Shown here piece by piece: positions 44,408 through 53,629 of a stretch of 64,000 bases of DNA (its first letter is position 1; every line of letters starts with the position of its first letter). The position numbers were made by a program, and so were the translations under genes. The notes beneath the pieces are model-generated. The model searched no databases and was not told where the DNA came from. It saw only the letters and a program-made list of their open reading frames with translations. Location of the stretch: the NCBI GenBank assembly GCA_963772935.1, contig CAVYZK010000009.1, positions 124,001 to 188,000 of the forward strand. Reading direction: 5' to 3'. The stretch comes from JANNNF01 sp963772935. Lineage in GTDB: Bacteria; Pseudomonadota; Alphaproteobacteria; Rhodobacterales; Rhodobacteraceae.

Positions 44408-45432
44408 TTACTTCTTCAGATTGGTCCAGATCGCGTCATACAGCACCTGCGTTTCCTGATCGCAGGCCTGCGCAAACGCGCCCGGTGTCGCATCCGCGGG
44501 CGGGTTGTTTTCGGGGCTGTTCTTGATGGCATCATCCAGAAACGGCTCGACTCCCGTCACGCCCGAGGTATAGGCGGCATAGTTCGTCACGGCCGCCGCG
44601 TTTTCCGGCACCAGCAGGAAGTTCATGAACTTGATGGCATTTTCCCGGTTCGGCGCGTCTTTCAGCAGCACCACGTTATCCATCCACAGCACATAGCCTT
44701 CCTTGGGGTAGGAATATTCGATATTCGCCCCTTCGGCCCGCGCCTTGGCGGAAAAGCCGTTGTAGATCATTCCCGCCGCCGCATCGCCCGACACCATCAC
44801 GTCCTTGGCCGTGTCCGACCCGAAAGACGCCCAGTTCGGTTTGGCCGCCAGCAGCATGTCGTTCAGCGCCTTCAACTGCGTCGCGGTCGGTGGAACATTG
44901 CGGGATGCCCAGGTACAGGCTGCCCAGCACCATCATCTCATTCTGGCTGTCCAGCACGTTGATCTTGCCCTTCAGTTCCTCGGGCGGATTGAAGATGATG
45001 CCAAGGCTGGAAATATCGCCCTTGTAGACATCGCGGTTGACCGCAAAAGACGTGGACCCCCACTGATACGGGATCGAGGATTTGCGGCCCTGATCAAACG
45101 GCACGTCCAGCCATTCGCGGGGCGATGTTGCCAAGGTTGGTCATTTCTTCCGGGGTGAACGTGTCCAGCATCCCCTCGCCGCCCATGATTTTCACCATGA
45201 AATCGGCGGGCACCGCCACGTCATACTGCCCGAGCTTGCCGGCCTTCAGCGACGCCAGCATGGCCTCGTTGCAATCGTAGGTGTCGATGGTGACCTTGAT
45301 ACCGGTCTCAGCGGTGAACTTGTCTACCAGCTCTTGCGGGATGTATTCAAACCAGTGGTAAACCGACAGCGTTTCTTCGGCAAAGGCGGGGCTGGCGGCA
45401 AGAAAGGCGACGGTGCAAAGCAGGCGTTTCAT
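44408..45432 (-). CDS. potD: Spermidine/putrescine-type binding protein (two frameshifts)
   Basis: About 340 residues after correction. Signal KRLLCTVAFLAASPAFAE. PotD/PotF-like landmarks: LSVYHWFEYIPQELVDKFTA, YDVAVPADFMVKIM, IPYQWGSTSFAVNRD, AGMIYNGFSAKARAE and EGYVLWMDNVVLLKD. Homology changes frame twice, at the four-G run 45119-45122 and at the GGG 44902-44904; each has one surplus base. ATG at 45432 has GGAG six nt upstream. First substrate-binding component of the second amine importer, placed downstream of potABC. Confidence 0.85.
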
Positions 45433-45462
45433 CATAGTCTCCATGTTGTTACGGGCCATTCT

Positions 45463-46263
45463 TTACGTGGATTGGCGACCCTTGCGGTTGATCAGATAGC
45501 TGAGCGAGACGAAGGCGACGGACACGGCCAGCATCAGGGTGGAAATCGCCATGATATTGGGCTTGATCCCCTGTTTCACCGACCCGAAAATCGCGGTGGG
45601 CAGGGTTTCCATCCCCGCACCCTTGACGAAGTTGGTGATGATGAAATCATCAAGGCTGATGATGAACGCCAGCAGATAGCCTGACAAGATGCCGGGGCTG
45701 AGCAGCGGCAGCAGGATCAGCCGGAACGCCTGCGCGCGGCTGGCATAGAGGTCGCGTGCGGCAATTTCGTAATTGGTCTCAATGCCTTGCAGCCGGGCGG
45801 CGATGGGAAGGTAGGCAAAGGGGATGCAGAAGGTGATATGGGCGATCAGGATGGTCAGATAACCGGGGGTCAGCCCGATGGCCGAGAAAAAGATCAGGGT
45901 CGCCACTGCGATCACGATTTCCGGCACCATCAGCGGCAGGTTGATCAGCGCGAAGGTCAGCGATTTGCCCTTGAACCGCCCGCCCCGCACCATCGCCACC
46001 GCTGCTGCGGTGGCAATCGCGGTTGATGTGGTGGCGGCAATCACGGCGAGGGTGATGGAATTCCACGCGGCGGATTTGAACCTCGGGGCCTCTGGCCCGG
46101 TGAACACATCCAGATACCAGCGCAAGGAAAACCCGCCCCAGGCCGTTATGCTGTTGGAATCGTTGAAGCTGTAGATCGTGACCACGATCAGCGGCGCATA
46201 GAGGATGACGAGGCAAGCCACCGTCAGCGCAAGGAACCCCGGATAATGCCGTACCCCCTTCAT
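45463..46263 (-). CDS. potC: Spermidine/putrescine-type ABC permease PotC
   Basis: 266 residues with six TM helices: FLALTVACLVILYAPLIVVT, SFNDSNSITAWGGFSLRWYL and EAA loop YEIAARDLYASRAQAFRLIL. The ATG at 46263 overlaps the corrected potB stop (ATGA). In the raw sequence a potB frameshift makes potB and potC read as one 570-residue protein; two proteins are expected. Confidence 0.88.
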   Translation of the reverse strand: MKGVRHYPGFLALTVACLVILYAPLIVVTIYSFNDSNSITAWGGFSLRWYLDVFTGPEAPRFKSAAWNSITLAVIAATTSTAIATAAAVAMVRGGRFKGKSLTFALINLPLMVPEIVIAVATLIFFSAIGLTPGYLTILIAHITFCIPFAYLPIAARLQGIETNYEIAARDLYASRAQAFRLILLPLLSPGILSGYLLAFIISLDDFIITNFVKGAGMETLPTAIFGSVKQGIKPNIMAISTLMLAVSVAFVSLSYLINRKGRQST

Positions 46264-47175
46264 TTTGCATCCCCCTTGGCGGCGGACCGGGCGTAGACCA
46301 TCAGCACGATCAGAACGAGGCTCATCAGGATCATCGCAATCGCTGCGCCGAACGGCCAGTTGCCTTGTGACTCCCTTGAACTGCTCCTCGATCAGGCTGC
46401 CGATCATGAAGGTTTTCGCCCCGCCCAGCAGGTCTGGTGCCAGAAACGCGCCAAGGGACGGCACGAACACGAGGATACAGCCCGCGATGATGCCCGGTTT
46501 GACGATGGGCAGGATGATTTCCCGCAACGTCACCCAACGGCTGGCGTAAAGGTCGGATGCGGCCTCGGACAGGGCGAAGTTATAGCGCTCCACAGCCGCA
46601 TAGATCGGCAGCACCATGAAGGGCAGATAGCTGTAGAACAGCCCCAGTTGCACCGCGAGGTTGGTGTTGACCAAGGGCAGCGGGCCGTCGATCAAGCCGA
46701 TCCCCATCAGCGCCTCATTCAGCGGGCCGTTGTCGCGCAAGAGAAACTTCAGGCTGACCGTGCGGATCAGAAGGTTGACCCAATAGGGAATGGTGATCAG
46801 AAACAACCAGATACCCCGGCTGGCGGGGGGCCGTGTGGCGATGAAGAAGGCGGTGGGAAAGCCGACGATCAGGCAGATGAGGGTGGCCACGGCGGCTTGC
46901 CAGATCGACCGCCAGAAAATGCCGATGTATGTCCATTCGATCTGCGCAGGCTCGTCGCCGAACAACCCGCGCGTGACAAAGAACTGGTCGTAAGCGGCGG
47001 TCGAAAACTCCCAGATCACGCCGCCGCGAAATTCCTTGGTCAGCACGGAATAGACGGCCATCAGCAGCACGGGCACCAGCAGGAACACCCCGATCACCAC
47101 CCATGTCGGCAGCAGCAGGGGTGTCGTGCGCGCGGTGCCGCCCGTGTCGGGCGTTTTGGTGGCCAGCATCGCCAT
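46260..47175 (-). CDS. potB: Spermidine/putrescine-type ABC permease PotB (frameshifted)
   Basis: About 304 residues after correction. N-terminal TM (LLLPTWVVIGVFLLVPVLLM), EAA loop NFALSEAASDLYASRWVTLR and KTFMIGSLIEEQFKG. The final TM segment (NWPFGAAIAMILMSLVLIVL then MVYARSAAKGDAK) is in another frame; one base is surplus near 46371-46375. The start shares one base with the potA stop (TGATG). Confidence 0.87.
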
Positions 47176-48239
47176 CAGTCTACCAAAAGGCGCGCTGCAC
47201 CTTCCTCAAGATGCAATCCAACCGTTGCCCCGGCACTTGGCACCGCGATACGCGCCGAGTTTTGCAGGCGCAGATGCAGTGGCGTGCCCCCCGGCAGCCG
47301 GGTCAGGATTTGCAGATCGGTGCCCAGATAAATCACCCGTTCCACCACGGCCCGAATGTCGCCCGCATCGGACAGGCTGATGCGTTCGGGCCGGATCGAC
47401 AGGTGATGTTTGCCGGGGCTGGCCGCATCGGCCGGGCACAAAACGCGGTGGCCGCCGGGCAAAACCACGGTCGCACGGCCTTCAACCACAGTCTCAACTT
47501 CGACCGGCAACAGGTTGGTTTCGCCAATGAAATCGGCCACGAAGCGGTTGGCCGGTGCCTCGTATATCTGCCGCGCCGTGCCGATCTGCTGGACGCGGCC
47601 ATTGCTCATCACGGCGATCTGGTCGCTCATCGTCAGGGCTTCTTCCTGATCATGCGTCACGAAGATAAAGGTGATGCCGGTCTGTTCCTGCAACTGTTTC
47701 AGTTCCACCCGCATCGCCTGTCGCAGCTTCAGGTCCAGCGCGGAAAGGGGTTCATCCAGCAGCAGCACACGCGGTTCCGGGGCCAAGGCGCGGGCCAAGG
47801 CCACCCGTTGTTGCTGCCCGCCCGACAGTTGCTGGGGCATCCGGTCGGCGAAGGCCGACAGATGCACCATTTCCAGCATCTTGCCCGCCCGCAGCCGCCG
47901 TGCCGCCAGATCCATCCCCTTCATCTTCAACCCAAACGCCACATTATCCAGCACCGACATATGCGGGAACAGGGCGTAGTTCTGAAACACAGTGTTAACC
48001 GGGCGCAGGTTCGGCTCCAGCCCCGCGATGTCCGCACCGAACAGCCGGACCTCGCCTTCGCTGACCGCCTCGAACCCCGCTATCAGGCGCAAAAGCGTGG
48101 TCTTGCCACAGCCCGATGGCCCCAGAAGGGTAAAGAACTGGTTGTCGCCGATGGTCAGACTGACGCCGTGCAGCGCGGTCACCGTGCCGTAGCGTTTGAC
48201 CACGGACTTAATCTCGACAGCGTCCATTGGCGTATCCAT
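47175..48239 (-). CDS. potA: Spermidine/putrescine-type ABC ATPase PotA
   Basis: 354 residues. Walker A LGPSGCGKTTLLRL, Q-loop VFQNYALFPHMSVL, signature LSGGQQQRVALARAL, Walker B VLLLDEPLSALD, H-loop VTHDQEEAL and a C-terminal TOBE domain (KHHLSIRPERISLSD). First gene of potABCD, divergent from the LuxR gene. ATG at 48239, with an alternative at 48227. Confidence 0.92.
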   Translation of the reverse strand: MDTPMDAVEIKSVVKRYGTVTALHGVSLTIGDNQFFTLLGPSGCGKTTLLRLIAGFEAVSEGEVRLFGADIAGLEPNLRPVNTVFQNYALFPHMSVLDNVAFGLKMKGMDLAARRLRAGKMLEMVHLSAFADRMPQQLSGGQQQRVALARALAPEPRVLLLDEPLSALDLKLRQAMRVELKQLQEQTGITFIFVTHDQEEALTMSDQIAVMSNGRVQQIGTARQIYEAPANRFVADFIGETNLLPVEVETVVEGRATVVLPGGHRVLCPADAASPGKHHLSIRPERISLSDAGDIRAVVERVIYLGTDLQILTRLPGGTPLHLRLQNSARIAVPSAGATVGLHLEEGAARLLVD

Positions 48240-48280
48240 ACCCCTGAAATTGTGATATCAGGCTAAAACAAACCCATCCG

Positions 48281-48296
48281 GGGGGTATATACCCCC
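48281..48296. promoter_or_regulatory. Perfect 16-bp palindrome between potA and luxR-type gene
   Basis: GGGGGTATATACCCCC is fully self-complementary. It lies 42 nt from the potA start and 47 nt from the regulator start, a natural operator position for the LuxR-family protein. Confidence 0.55.
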
Positions 48297-48343
48297 AGAG
48301 AGGTATAACCCTGCAGCCGCACCCCAACCTTGCCGAGGGCCAG

Positions 48344-49093
48344 TTGGCCGAAACCATCCGCCGCGTAGGGCGGCCGGGTTTTGAGGGCGCGCTGCACGGC
48401 TTTTTGCGCCGCGCCGTGGCCCCGGATAACCTGATCGTCGTGGCTTATCGCGGGGCGGGTGCGCCGCAGGTGTTGTTCACCCAGTCTGACCGCCCCCCCG
48501 TCTACGCCCACCTGCACAGCATCTATCTGCGCGGGGCGTACCTTCTGGACCCGTGTCGCGACCTGCACCTTTCCCGCGCGCCTGCCGGGGCCTACCGCCT
48601 TGCCGACATCGCGCCGGATGCGTTTCACCGCAGCCGCTACTTTCTTGAATACTATCGGCAAACCACGCTGGTGGATGAGGTGGTCTTTCTTGCTTACCCC
48701 GCCCCTGGCGTCGCGCTGAACCTGTGCATTGGTCGTGATGCCACCTCAAACCAGCCCTTCACGGCGCGCGAGGTGGAAACCTGCCAACGCTTCGCCCCGA
48801 TCATTTCGGCGCTTGCCGAGACGCATTGGGCGGGTCTTGCGGCAGATATCGGCCCGCCGCAGGACGTGGCCGAGGATCTGATCACCGCCCTTGCCGCACA
48901 GGGTCTGCACTTGTCACCGCGTCAGGCCGAGGTGGCGCTGCTGATCCTGCGCGGCCATTCCACCCCCTCCATCGGCCTGCGACTTGGGGTGTCGGCGCAG
49001 ACGGTCAAGGTGTTCCGCAAGCAACTTTACGCCCGCTGCGGAATTTCCTCGCAGGCCGAACTGTTCGCCCTGATGCTGCCCTTGCTGCGCTAA
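48344..49093 (+). CDS. LuxR-family transcriptional regulator (TTG start)
   Basis: 249 residues. C-terminal GerE/LuxR HTH: LHLSPRQAEVALLILRGHST, SIGLRLGVSAQTVKVFRKQL, YARCGISSQAELFALML. The N-terminal 180 residues (VVAYRGAGAPQVLFTQSDRP, AYLLDPCRDLHLSRAPAGAY) are not a clear autoinducer domain. No in-frame ATG or GTG precedes the domain; TTG at 48344 with GAGGG at 48335-48339 is the best start. Divergent from potABCD, so it likely controls that importer. Confidence 0.82.
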   Translation: MAETIRRVGRPGFEGALHGFLRRAVAPDNLIVVAYRGAGAPQVLFTQSDRPPVYAHLHSIYLRGAYLLDPCRDLHLSRAPAGAYRLADIAPDAFHRSRYFLEYYRQTTLVDEVVFLAYPAPGVALNLCIGRDATSNQPFTAREVETCQRFAPIISALAETHWAGLAADIGPPQDVAEDLITALAAQGLHLSPRQAEVALLILRGHSTPSIGLRLGVSAQTVKVFRKQLYARCGISSQAELFALMLPLLR

Positions 49094-49096
49094 TGG

Positions 49097-49165
49097 TCAT
49101 CCTCTTTGCACAAATATCCCACGGAGGGGTCCGGGGGGGTGTGAAACTCCCCCGGGGGTTCAGCC
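49097..49165 (-). repeat. Dispersed intergenic element, copy 5
   Basis: On the minus strand the core is GTGGGATATTTGTGCAAAGA followed by GGATGA (49122-49098), preceded by a GC stem with GTTTCACAC (49132-49160). It lies convergently between the LuxR gene and the second TMADH-like gene. Confidence 0.7.
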
Positions 49166-49174
49166 CGCGCGCCC

Positions 49175-51210
49175 TCAGATATCCTTCACCAACCGCAGCG
49201 CATCATAGATCGCGGCGTGGGTGTTCCGCGCCTCGACCGCATCGCCAATCCGGTACAGCCGGAACCCGGCAGGGCCGCCGTTCATGGCCTGCGGCTGGCC
49301 CGCGATCAGCGCGTCATAATCCACCGCCCCCAGATTTTCCGACAGTGGTTTCAGCGTGAAATACAGATCATCCAGCGGCACCGTGCCATGGTTCACCACC
49401 ACCTGATCATAGTGGCGGTGCAGGGCCATGGTCTTGTAATCGCTGCCGATCGTCGCCTTGATCTGGTTGCCGTCGCGTTCCACCCCGCGCAGGCGGTAGG
49501 TGACGGTGAAGGTCACGTCGCGGTCTTGCAGGGCGCGCATGTAGGGCACGAGGTTCATCGCCATCACATCGGGGGCAAAGCTGCGGTCGGGGGTCATCAC
49601 CTCGACATGCGCGCCAGACTCGGCCAGCAGTTGGGCGGCTTGCAGGGCGGTATGGTCGCCCGCGTCGTCGAACAGCAGCACGTTGGTGCCGGGTTTCACG
49701 TCGCCCGACAGAATGTCCCATGCTGAGACAGTCAGGTCATTTCCGTGTTCCAGAATATCCTTCTGCGCCATGCCACCCGTGGCCACGATCACCACATCGG
49801 GGGAAAGGGCTGCGATATCATCGGCTTCGGCCCAGGAGTTAAAGCGGAACTCCACCCCGCGCGCCGCGCATTGCGCCATGCGCCAGTCGATGATGCCGAT
49901 CATCTCGGCCCGGCGTTTGGTCTGGGCGGTCAGGGCAACTTGCCCCCCCGGCACACCTGCGGCCTCGAACACCGTGACGGTATGGCCGCGCTCGGATGCA
50001 ACGCGAGCGGCCTCCAGCCCCGCTGGTCCCGCGCCCACCACGACCACCCGCTTTTCGGCCAGAGGCCGGCAGGAATGTCATGCGGCATGGTTTCTTCGCG
50101 ACCCGTGGCCGGGTTGTGGATACACAGCGCCATCCCGCCCTGATAGATGCGGTCAAGGCAGTAGGTGGCCCCGACGCAGGGGCGGATGTCATCCTCGCGC
50201 CCTTCGATGATCTTGCGCACGATATGCGGGTCGGCCATATGCGCCCGGGTCATGCCGACCATGTCAAGCTGCCCCGATTGCACTGCATAGCGGGCGGTTG
50301 CCACATCGGGAATGCGGGCGGCGTGGAAGGTGGGCAGGCCCACCTCGGCCCGCACCCGGCCTGCGAAATCCAGATGCGGGGCTGACGGCATGCCTTGAAT
50401 GGGGATCACATCGGTCATCGCGGGATCGGTGAAGATGCGGCCCTTGATGATGTTCAGGAAATCCACCAAGCCAGAGTCGCGGAACATCTTGCCGATGGCG
50501 ATGCCCTCCTCGGCGCTGATGCCGTCTGCGGTGTCTTCATCGGCGGTGTAGCGCACGCCGAGCAGGAAGTTTTCCCCCACCCGTTTGCGGCAGGCGGCCA
50601 GCACGTCCATCGCAAAGCGCGCCCGGTTTTCCAGTGACCCGCCATAGGGGGCGGCCAAGGAATTGGTCAGCGGCGACATGAACTGGTCCATCAGGTGGCC
50701 GTAGCATTCGAACTCTACCCCATCCATGCCCGCTGCCTGCATCCGTTCGGCGGCATCGGCGTAGTCGGTGATGATGCGGGCGATGTCCCAATCCTCGATC
50801 ACCTTGGGGAACGCCCGGTGGCTGGGTTCACGCGACCCGCTGGCCCCCACCACCGGCAGCCAGTCGCCCTTGTCCCACCGGGTGCGGCGACCAAGGTGGG
50901 TCAACTGGATCATCACGGCGGCGCCAGCCTCGTGGCAGTCATCGGTCAGGCGTTTCATCCACGGCACCACCTCATCCTTGTAGGCGAGGATGTTGTTGAA
51001 CACCGGGGGGCTGTCCTTCGACACTGCCGCCGACCCTGCGGTCATGGTCAGCGCGACGCCTGCCTTGGCGCGTTCCAGATGGTACAGGCGGTAGCGGTCT
51101 TTCGGCATGCCGTCTTCGGGGTAGGCGGGTTCATGGCTGGTGGTCATGATCCGGTTGCGCAGCGTCAGGTGTTTTAGCTGATAGGGTTGCAAAAGCGGGT
51201 CGTTGCGCAT
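49175..51210 (-). CDS. Trimethylamine-dehydrogenase-family flavoprotein 2 (frameshifted)
   Basis: About 678 residues after correction. OYE barrel (LTLRNRIMTTSHEPAYPEDG, IQLTHLGRRTRWDKGDW, YGGSLENRARFAMDVL, GMTRAHMADPHIVRKI), an Fe-S region (RPCVGATYCLDR ... ALCIHNP) and an FAD/NAD module (VVVVGAGPAGLEAARVASER). The Fe-S region has three cysteines, one fewer than the CxxCxxxC + C pattern of related enzymes. The frame changes between 50050 and 50075, one base apparently missing. ATG at 51210 with GGAGG eight nt upstream. Dimethylglycine-catabolism or 2,4-dienoyl-CoA-reductase-like functions are alternatives. Divergent from a TetR regulator. Confidence 0.83.
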
Positions 51211-51244
51211 CGGTGCCTCCTGATGGTCCTTGGGTTCCGTCGCC

Positions 51245-51272
51245 AGAATACGGCGGCGCGCGATTGCGTCAA
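51245..51272 (-). promoter_or_regulatory. Promoter of the second TMADH-like gene
   Basis: On the minus strand, TTGACG (51272-51267), 16 nt, TATTCT (51250-51245). Strong sigma-70-like match, 35 nt before the start codon. Confidence 0.65.
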
Positions 51273-51280
51273 GCAAAGAA

Positions 51281-51296
51281 TCGACACATATGTCGA
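51281..51296. promoter_or_regulatory. TetR-type operator dyad
   Basis: TCGACA (51281-51286), CATA, TGTCGA (51291-51296). It lies 9 bp upstream of the minus-strand -35 and overlaps a possible plus-strand -10 (CATATG, 51287-51292, 17 nt from TTGCGT at 51264). Placement fits autoregulation by the adjacent TetR protein. Confidence 0.6.
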
Positions 51297-51344
51297 GTTT
51301 TGCGGCTGTTGCGATTGCCGAGGCCGAAGTTTAGAGTTTGTCGC

Positions 51345-51980
51345 ATGGATGATGAGGCGATATCAGAGCGCGGTTGGCGCGGATCGGCGGACCTTTGGCT
51401 GGACGCGGCCTATACTTTGCTGATCGAAGGCGGGGTGGAGGCGGTCAAGGTGATGCCGCTGGCGACCCGTCTTGGCCTGTCGCGGACGTCGTTTTACTGG
51501 CATTTCGCCGACCGTGAGGCGCTGTTGGCGGGCCTGATCGCCCGCTGGCAAAGCCGCAACACCGCCAATCTGGTGGCCCAGACCGAAAGCCCGGCGGCCA
51601 CCATTGCCGGGGCCGTGCTGAACCTGTTCGATTGCTGGATCGAACCTGACCTGTTTGATGCCCGCATGGAATTTGCCATCAGGGCCTGGGCTTTGCGCGA
51701 TGCGGCCCTGTCAGTCGTGCTGTCGGCCACCGATGAAGCCCGCATTGCCGCCATTGCCACCATGTTCCAACGCTACGGCTTTGATGCGAGCGAGGCCGAA
51801 ACCCGGGCGCGGACGATTTATCTGACGCAGGTGGGTTATATCGCCATGCGCACCGAAGAAAGTCTTGCCCTGCGTCTGCGCCGTATTCCGGCCTATGTGC
51901 TGACCTTTACCGGCCAGCAGCCCACCCCGGCCGAAGTCGCGGCGTTTCGCGCCCGCCATTCAGATCAGCCGGGCAAGTAG
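51345..51980 (+). CDS. TetR-family transcriptional regulator
   Basis: 211 residues. N-terminal HTH: AAYTLLIEGGVEAVKVMPLA, TRLGLSRTSFYWHFADREAL. The C-terminal ligand domain has no strong family signature (LFDCWIEPDLFDARMEFAIR). ATG at 51345; the preceding in-frame residues overlap the operator and carry no domain. Divergent from the flavoprotein gene. Its 3' end overlaps the convergent MarR gene by 21 bp. Confidence 0.85.
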   Translation: MDDEAISERGWRGSADLWLDAAYTLLIEGGVEAVKVMPLATRLGLSRTSFYWHFADREALLAGLIARWQSRNTANLVAQTESPAATIAGAVLNLFDCWIEPDLFDARMEFAIRAWALRDAALSVVLSATDEARIAAIATMFQRYGFDASEAETRARTIYLTQVGYIAMRTEESLALRLRRIPAYVLTFTGQQPTPAEVAAFRARHSDQPGK

Positions 51981-52379
51981 CGCCAGCAGGGTCTCGCGTT
52001 CCTCAGCGTTCAGCGGGGCCAGCGTTTCATCCGACACCACCAGCGCGGTCGGGATGCGTGCCGCCACCAGTGCTGCACCAGCCTCGGTCAGCCGCACCGT
52101 CAGGCGGCGGCGGTCATCGGGGTCGGGCGTCGTCGCCGCAAGATCAAGCCGCACAAGCCGGTCCACCACACCCTTGACGGTGGCCGCATCCATCGCAGCC
52201 TCCCGCCCCAAGCGGTTCTGCGACAGCGGCCCCAATTCGGCCAGACGGGCCAGCACGGCAAATTGCGTGGTCGTCACCTCTGGAATAGCCGCAGAAAAGA
52301 TGGTCAGGTGCCGCTGCGTCACCCGCCGCAGAATATATCCGACCTGATCATCAAGCGCATAGGGGGGGATTGAGGCCAT
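51960..52379 (-). CDS. MarR-family transcriptional regulator
   Basis: 139 residues. MarR winged helix: VGYILRRVTQRHLTIFSAAI, LGPLSQNRLGREAAMDAATV, KGVVDRLVRLDLAATTPDPD and the wing DRRRLTVRLTEAG. ATG at 52379 (ATG at 52382 also possible). A much longer in-frame start at 52694 adds about 105 Arg-rich residues without domain character. It may regulate the molybdenum-hydroxylase cluster on its other side. Confidence 0.85.
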   Translation of the reverse strand: MASIPPYALDDQVGYILRRVTQRHLTIFSAAIPEVTTTQFAVLARLAELGPLSQNRLGREAAMDAATVKGVVDRLVRLDLAATTPDPDDRRRLTVRLTEAGAALVAARIPTALVVSDETLAPLNAEERETLLALLARLI

Positions 52380-52382
52380 CAT

Positions 52383-52726
52383 CGGTCTGCCATAGCCGCT
52401 GCCGCCCCGTCGCGCAACAAAGTTGCCAACAATCCTGGCAGGCGGCAAACGAAACGGGACGATTGAGAGCGGGATGAACTGTCGTCGAACCAACCGTCTT
52501 CTGGCCGGAATCAAGCGCTGCGCGCGCTGGACAATGCTCCATTGCCCCCTCGGGCGGGCATTTTGCGACGTCACCAGCAGAGCTACTGTGGGAGAAGTTG
52601 ACCCATAAACCGCGCAGAACTGGCGTCGCCTGCCCACGCGGCGGTCGGGCATTGCCCTTTCGTTGTGCTGGTTGAAAGGCACAATCAAAAACAACGCTGT
52701 TTCCCTGAACGGTCATCCTTCTCTAG
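52383..52726. other. Non-coding stretch upstream of marR and the Mo-hydroxylase cluster
   Basis: 344 nt with no recognised gene. Short frames on both strands are Arg/Cys/Pro-rich and match no family visible to me. No transposon ends, tRNA or clear terminator are seen. It may hold the marR promoter, but no confident hexamer pair was found. Confidence 0.4.
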
Positions 52727-52745
52727 CTGTCAACAAAGTTGACAG
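52727..52745 (+). promoter_or_regulatory. Perfect dyad operator overlapping a TTGACA -35
   Basis: CTGTCAAC (52727-52734), AAA, GTTGACAG (52738-52745). The consensus -35 TTGACA lies at 52739-52744; a weak -10, CACACT, follows 17 nt later (52762-52767). This is the probable controlled promoter of the Mo-hydroxylase / HNR cluster, 50 nt before the first ATG. Confidence 0.55.
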
Positions 52746-52796
52746 GCACCGGACTGCGGCGCACACTGTTATCACACAAACAATCTCGGATGGCCC

Positions 52797-53629
52797 ATGC
52801 AGGACTATTGCCGCCCCGATACATTGGATGCCGCCCTTGCGTTTCTGGCAGGCGGTGCGCGGGTTCTGGCCGGTGGCACCGATATCTACCCTGCCGCAGG
52901 TGCGCGGCTTACGGGGCCGGTGCTGGATCTGACCGGGGTTGCGGGATTGCGGGGCATCGTCGCGGGGCAGGGACTGCGGATCGGGGCTTGCGCCACTTGG
53001 TCCGATATTGCCGAGGCGGATTTGCCGCCTGCGCTGCGGGCCTTGCAGCAGGCCGCAGGCGCGGTTGGCGGGCGGCAGATCCAGAACGCGGGCACCATCG
53101 GCGGCAACCTGTGCAACGCCTCGCCCGCCGCCGATGGCGTGCCGCCGCTTGCTGGTGTGCGACGCGGTGGTGGAACTGGCGGGGGCGCAGGGCATACGGC
53201 GGATGGCGCTGTCGGAATTTCTGCTTGGCCCGCGCAAGACGGCGCTTGCTGCCGGGTGAGGTGCTGGTGGCGGTGCATCTGCCAGAGGCGGGGCTGGCGG
53301 GCGGATCGGCGTTTCTGAAACTGGGCGCGCGGGCGTATCTGGTGATCTCCATCGCCATGGTGGCCGCGCGGGTGGTGGTGGACCGCGGCATTGCCACGCA
53401 GGTTGCGGTGGCGGTTGGGGCCTGTTCCGGCGTGGCGCAACGTCTGCCCTTGGTGGAACGCGCCTTGACCGGGGCTGCAGTGGGCCAGCTTGCCGGGCTG
53501 GTGACTGAGGCCGATGTGATGGCATCGTTGTCGCCCATCGAGGATGTCCGCGCCACCGCCGCCTACCGCGCCACCGCCGCGACCGAGTTGGTCGCCCGCG
53601 CCGTGACCCACGCCGCAGGTGCCGCATGA
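52797..53629 (+). CDS. Molybdenum hydroxylase FAD-binding subunit (two frameshifts)
   Basis: About 276 residues after correction. FAD-binding motifs of the xanthine dehydrogenase medium subunit: ARVLAGGTDIYPAAGARL, GRQIQNAGTIGGNLCNASPA and a CO-dehydrogenase-flavoprotein C-terminal domain (SAFLKLGARAYLVISIAMVA, GACSGVAQRLPLVERALTG). Homology changes frame at 53149-53150 (PP to LLVCDAVVELAG) and 53246-53247 (KTA to LLPGEVLVAVHLP); in both, an extra T turns CTGCTG into CTTGCTG. The stop overlaps the next start (ATGA). It passes electrons from the Fe-S clusters to NAD or another acceptor. Confidence 0.84.

Noticed and set aside
52351..52716. Minus-strand frame upstream of marR, possible insertion-sequence remnant
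   Set aside because: No transposase motif, inverted ends or target duplication could be seen; left as non-coding.
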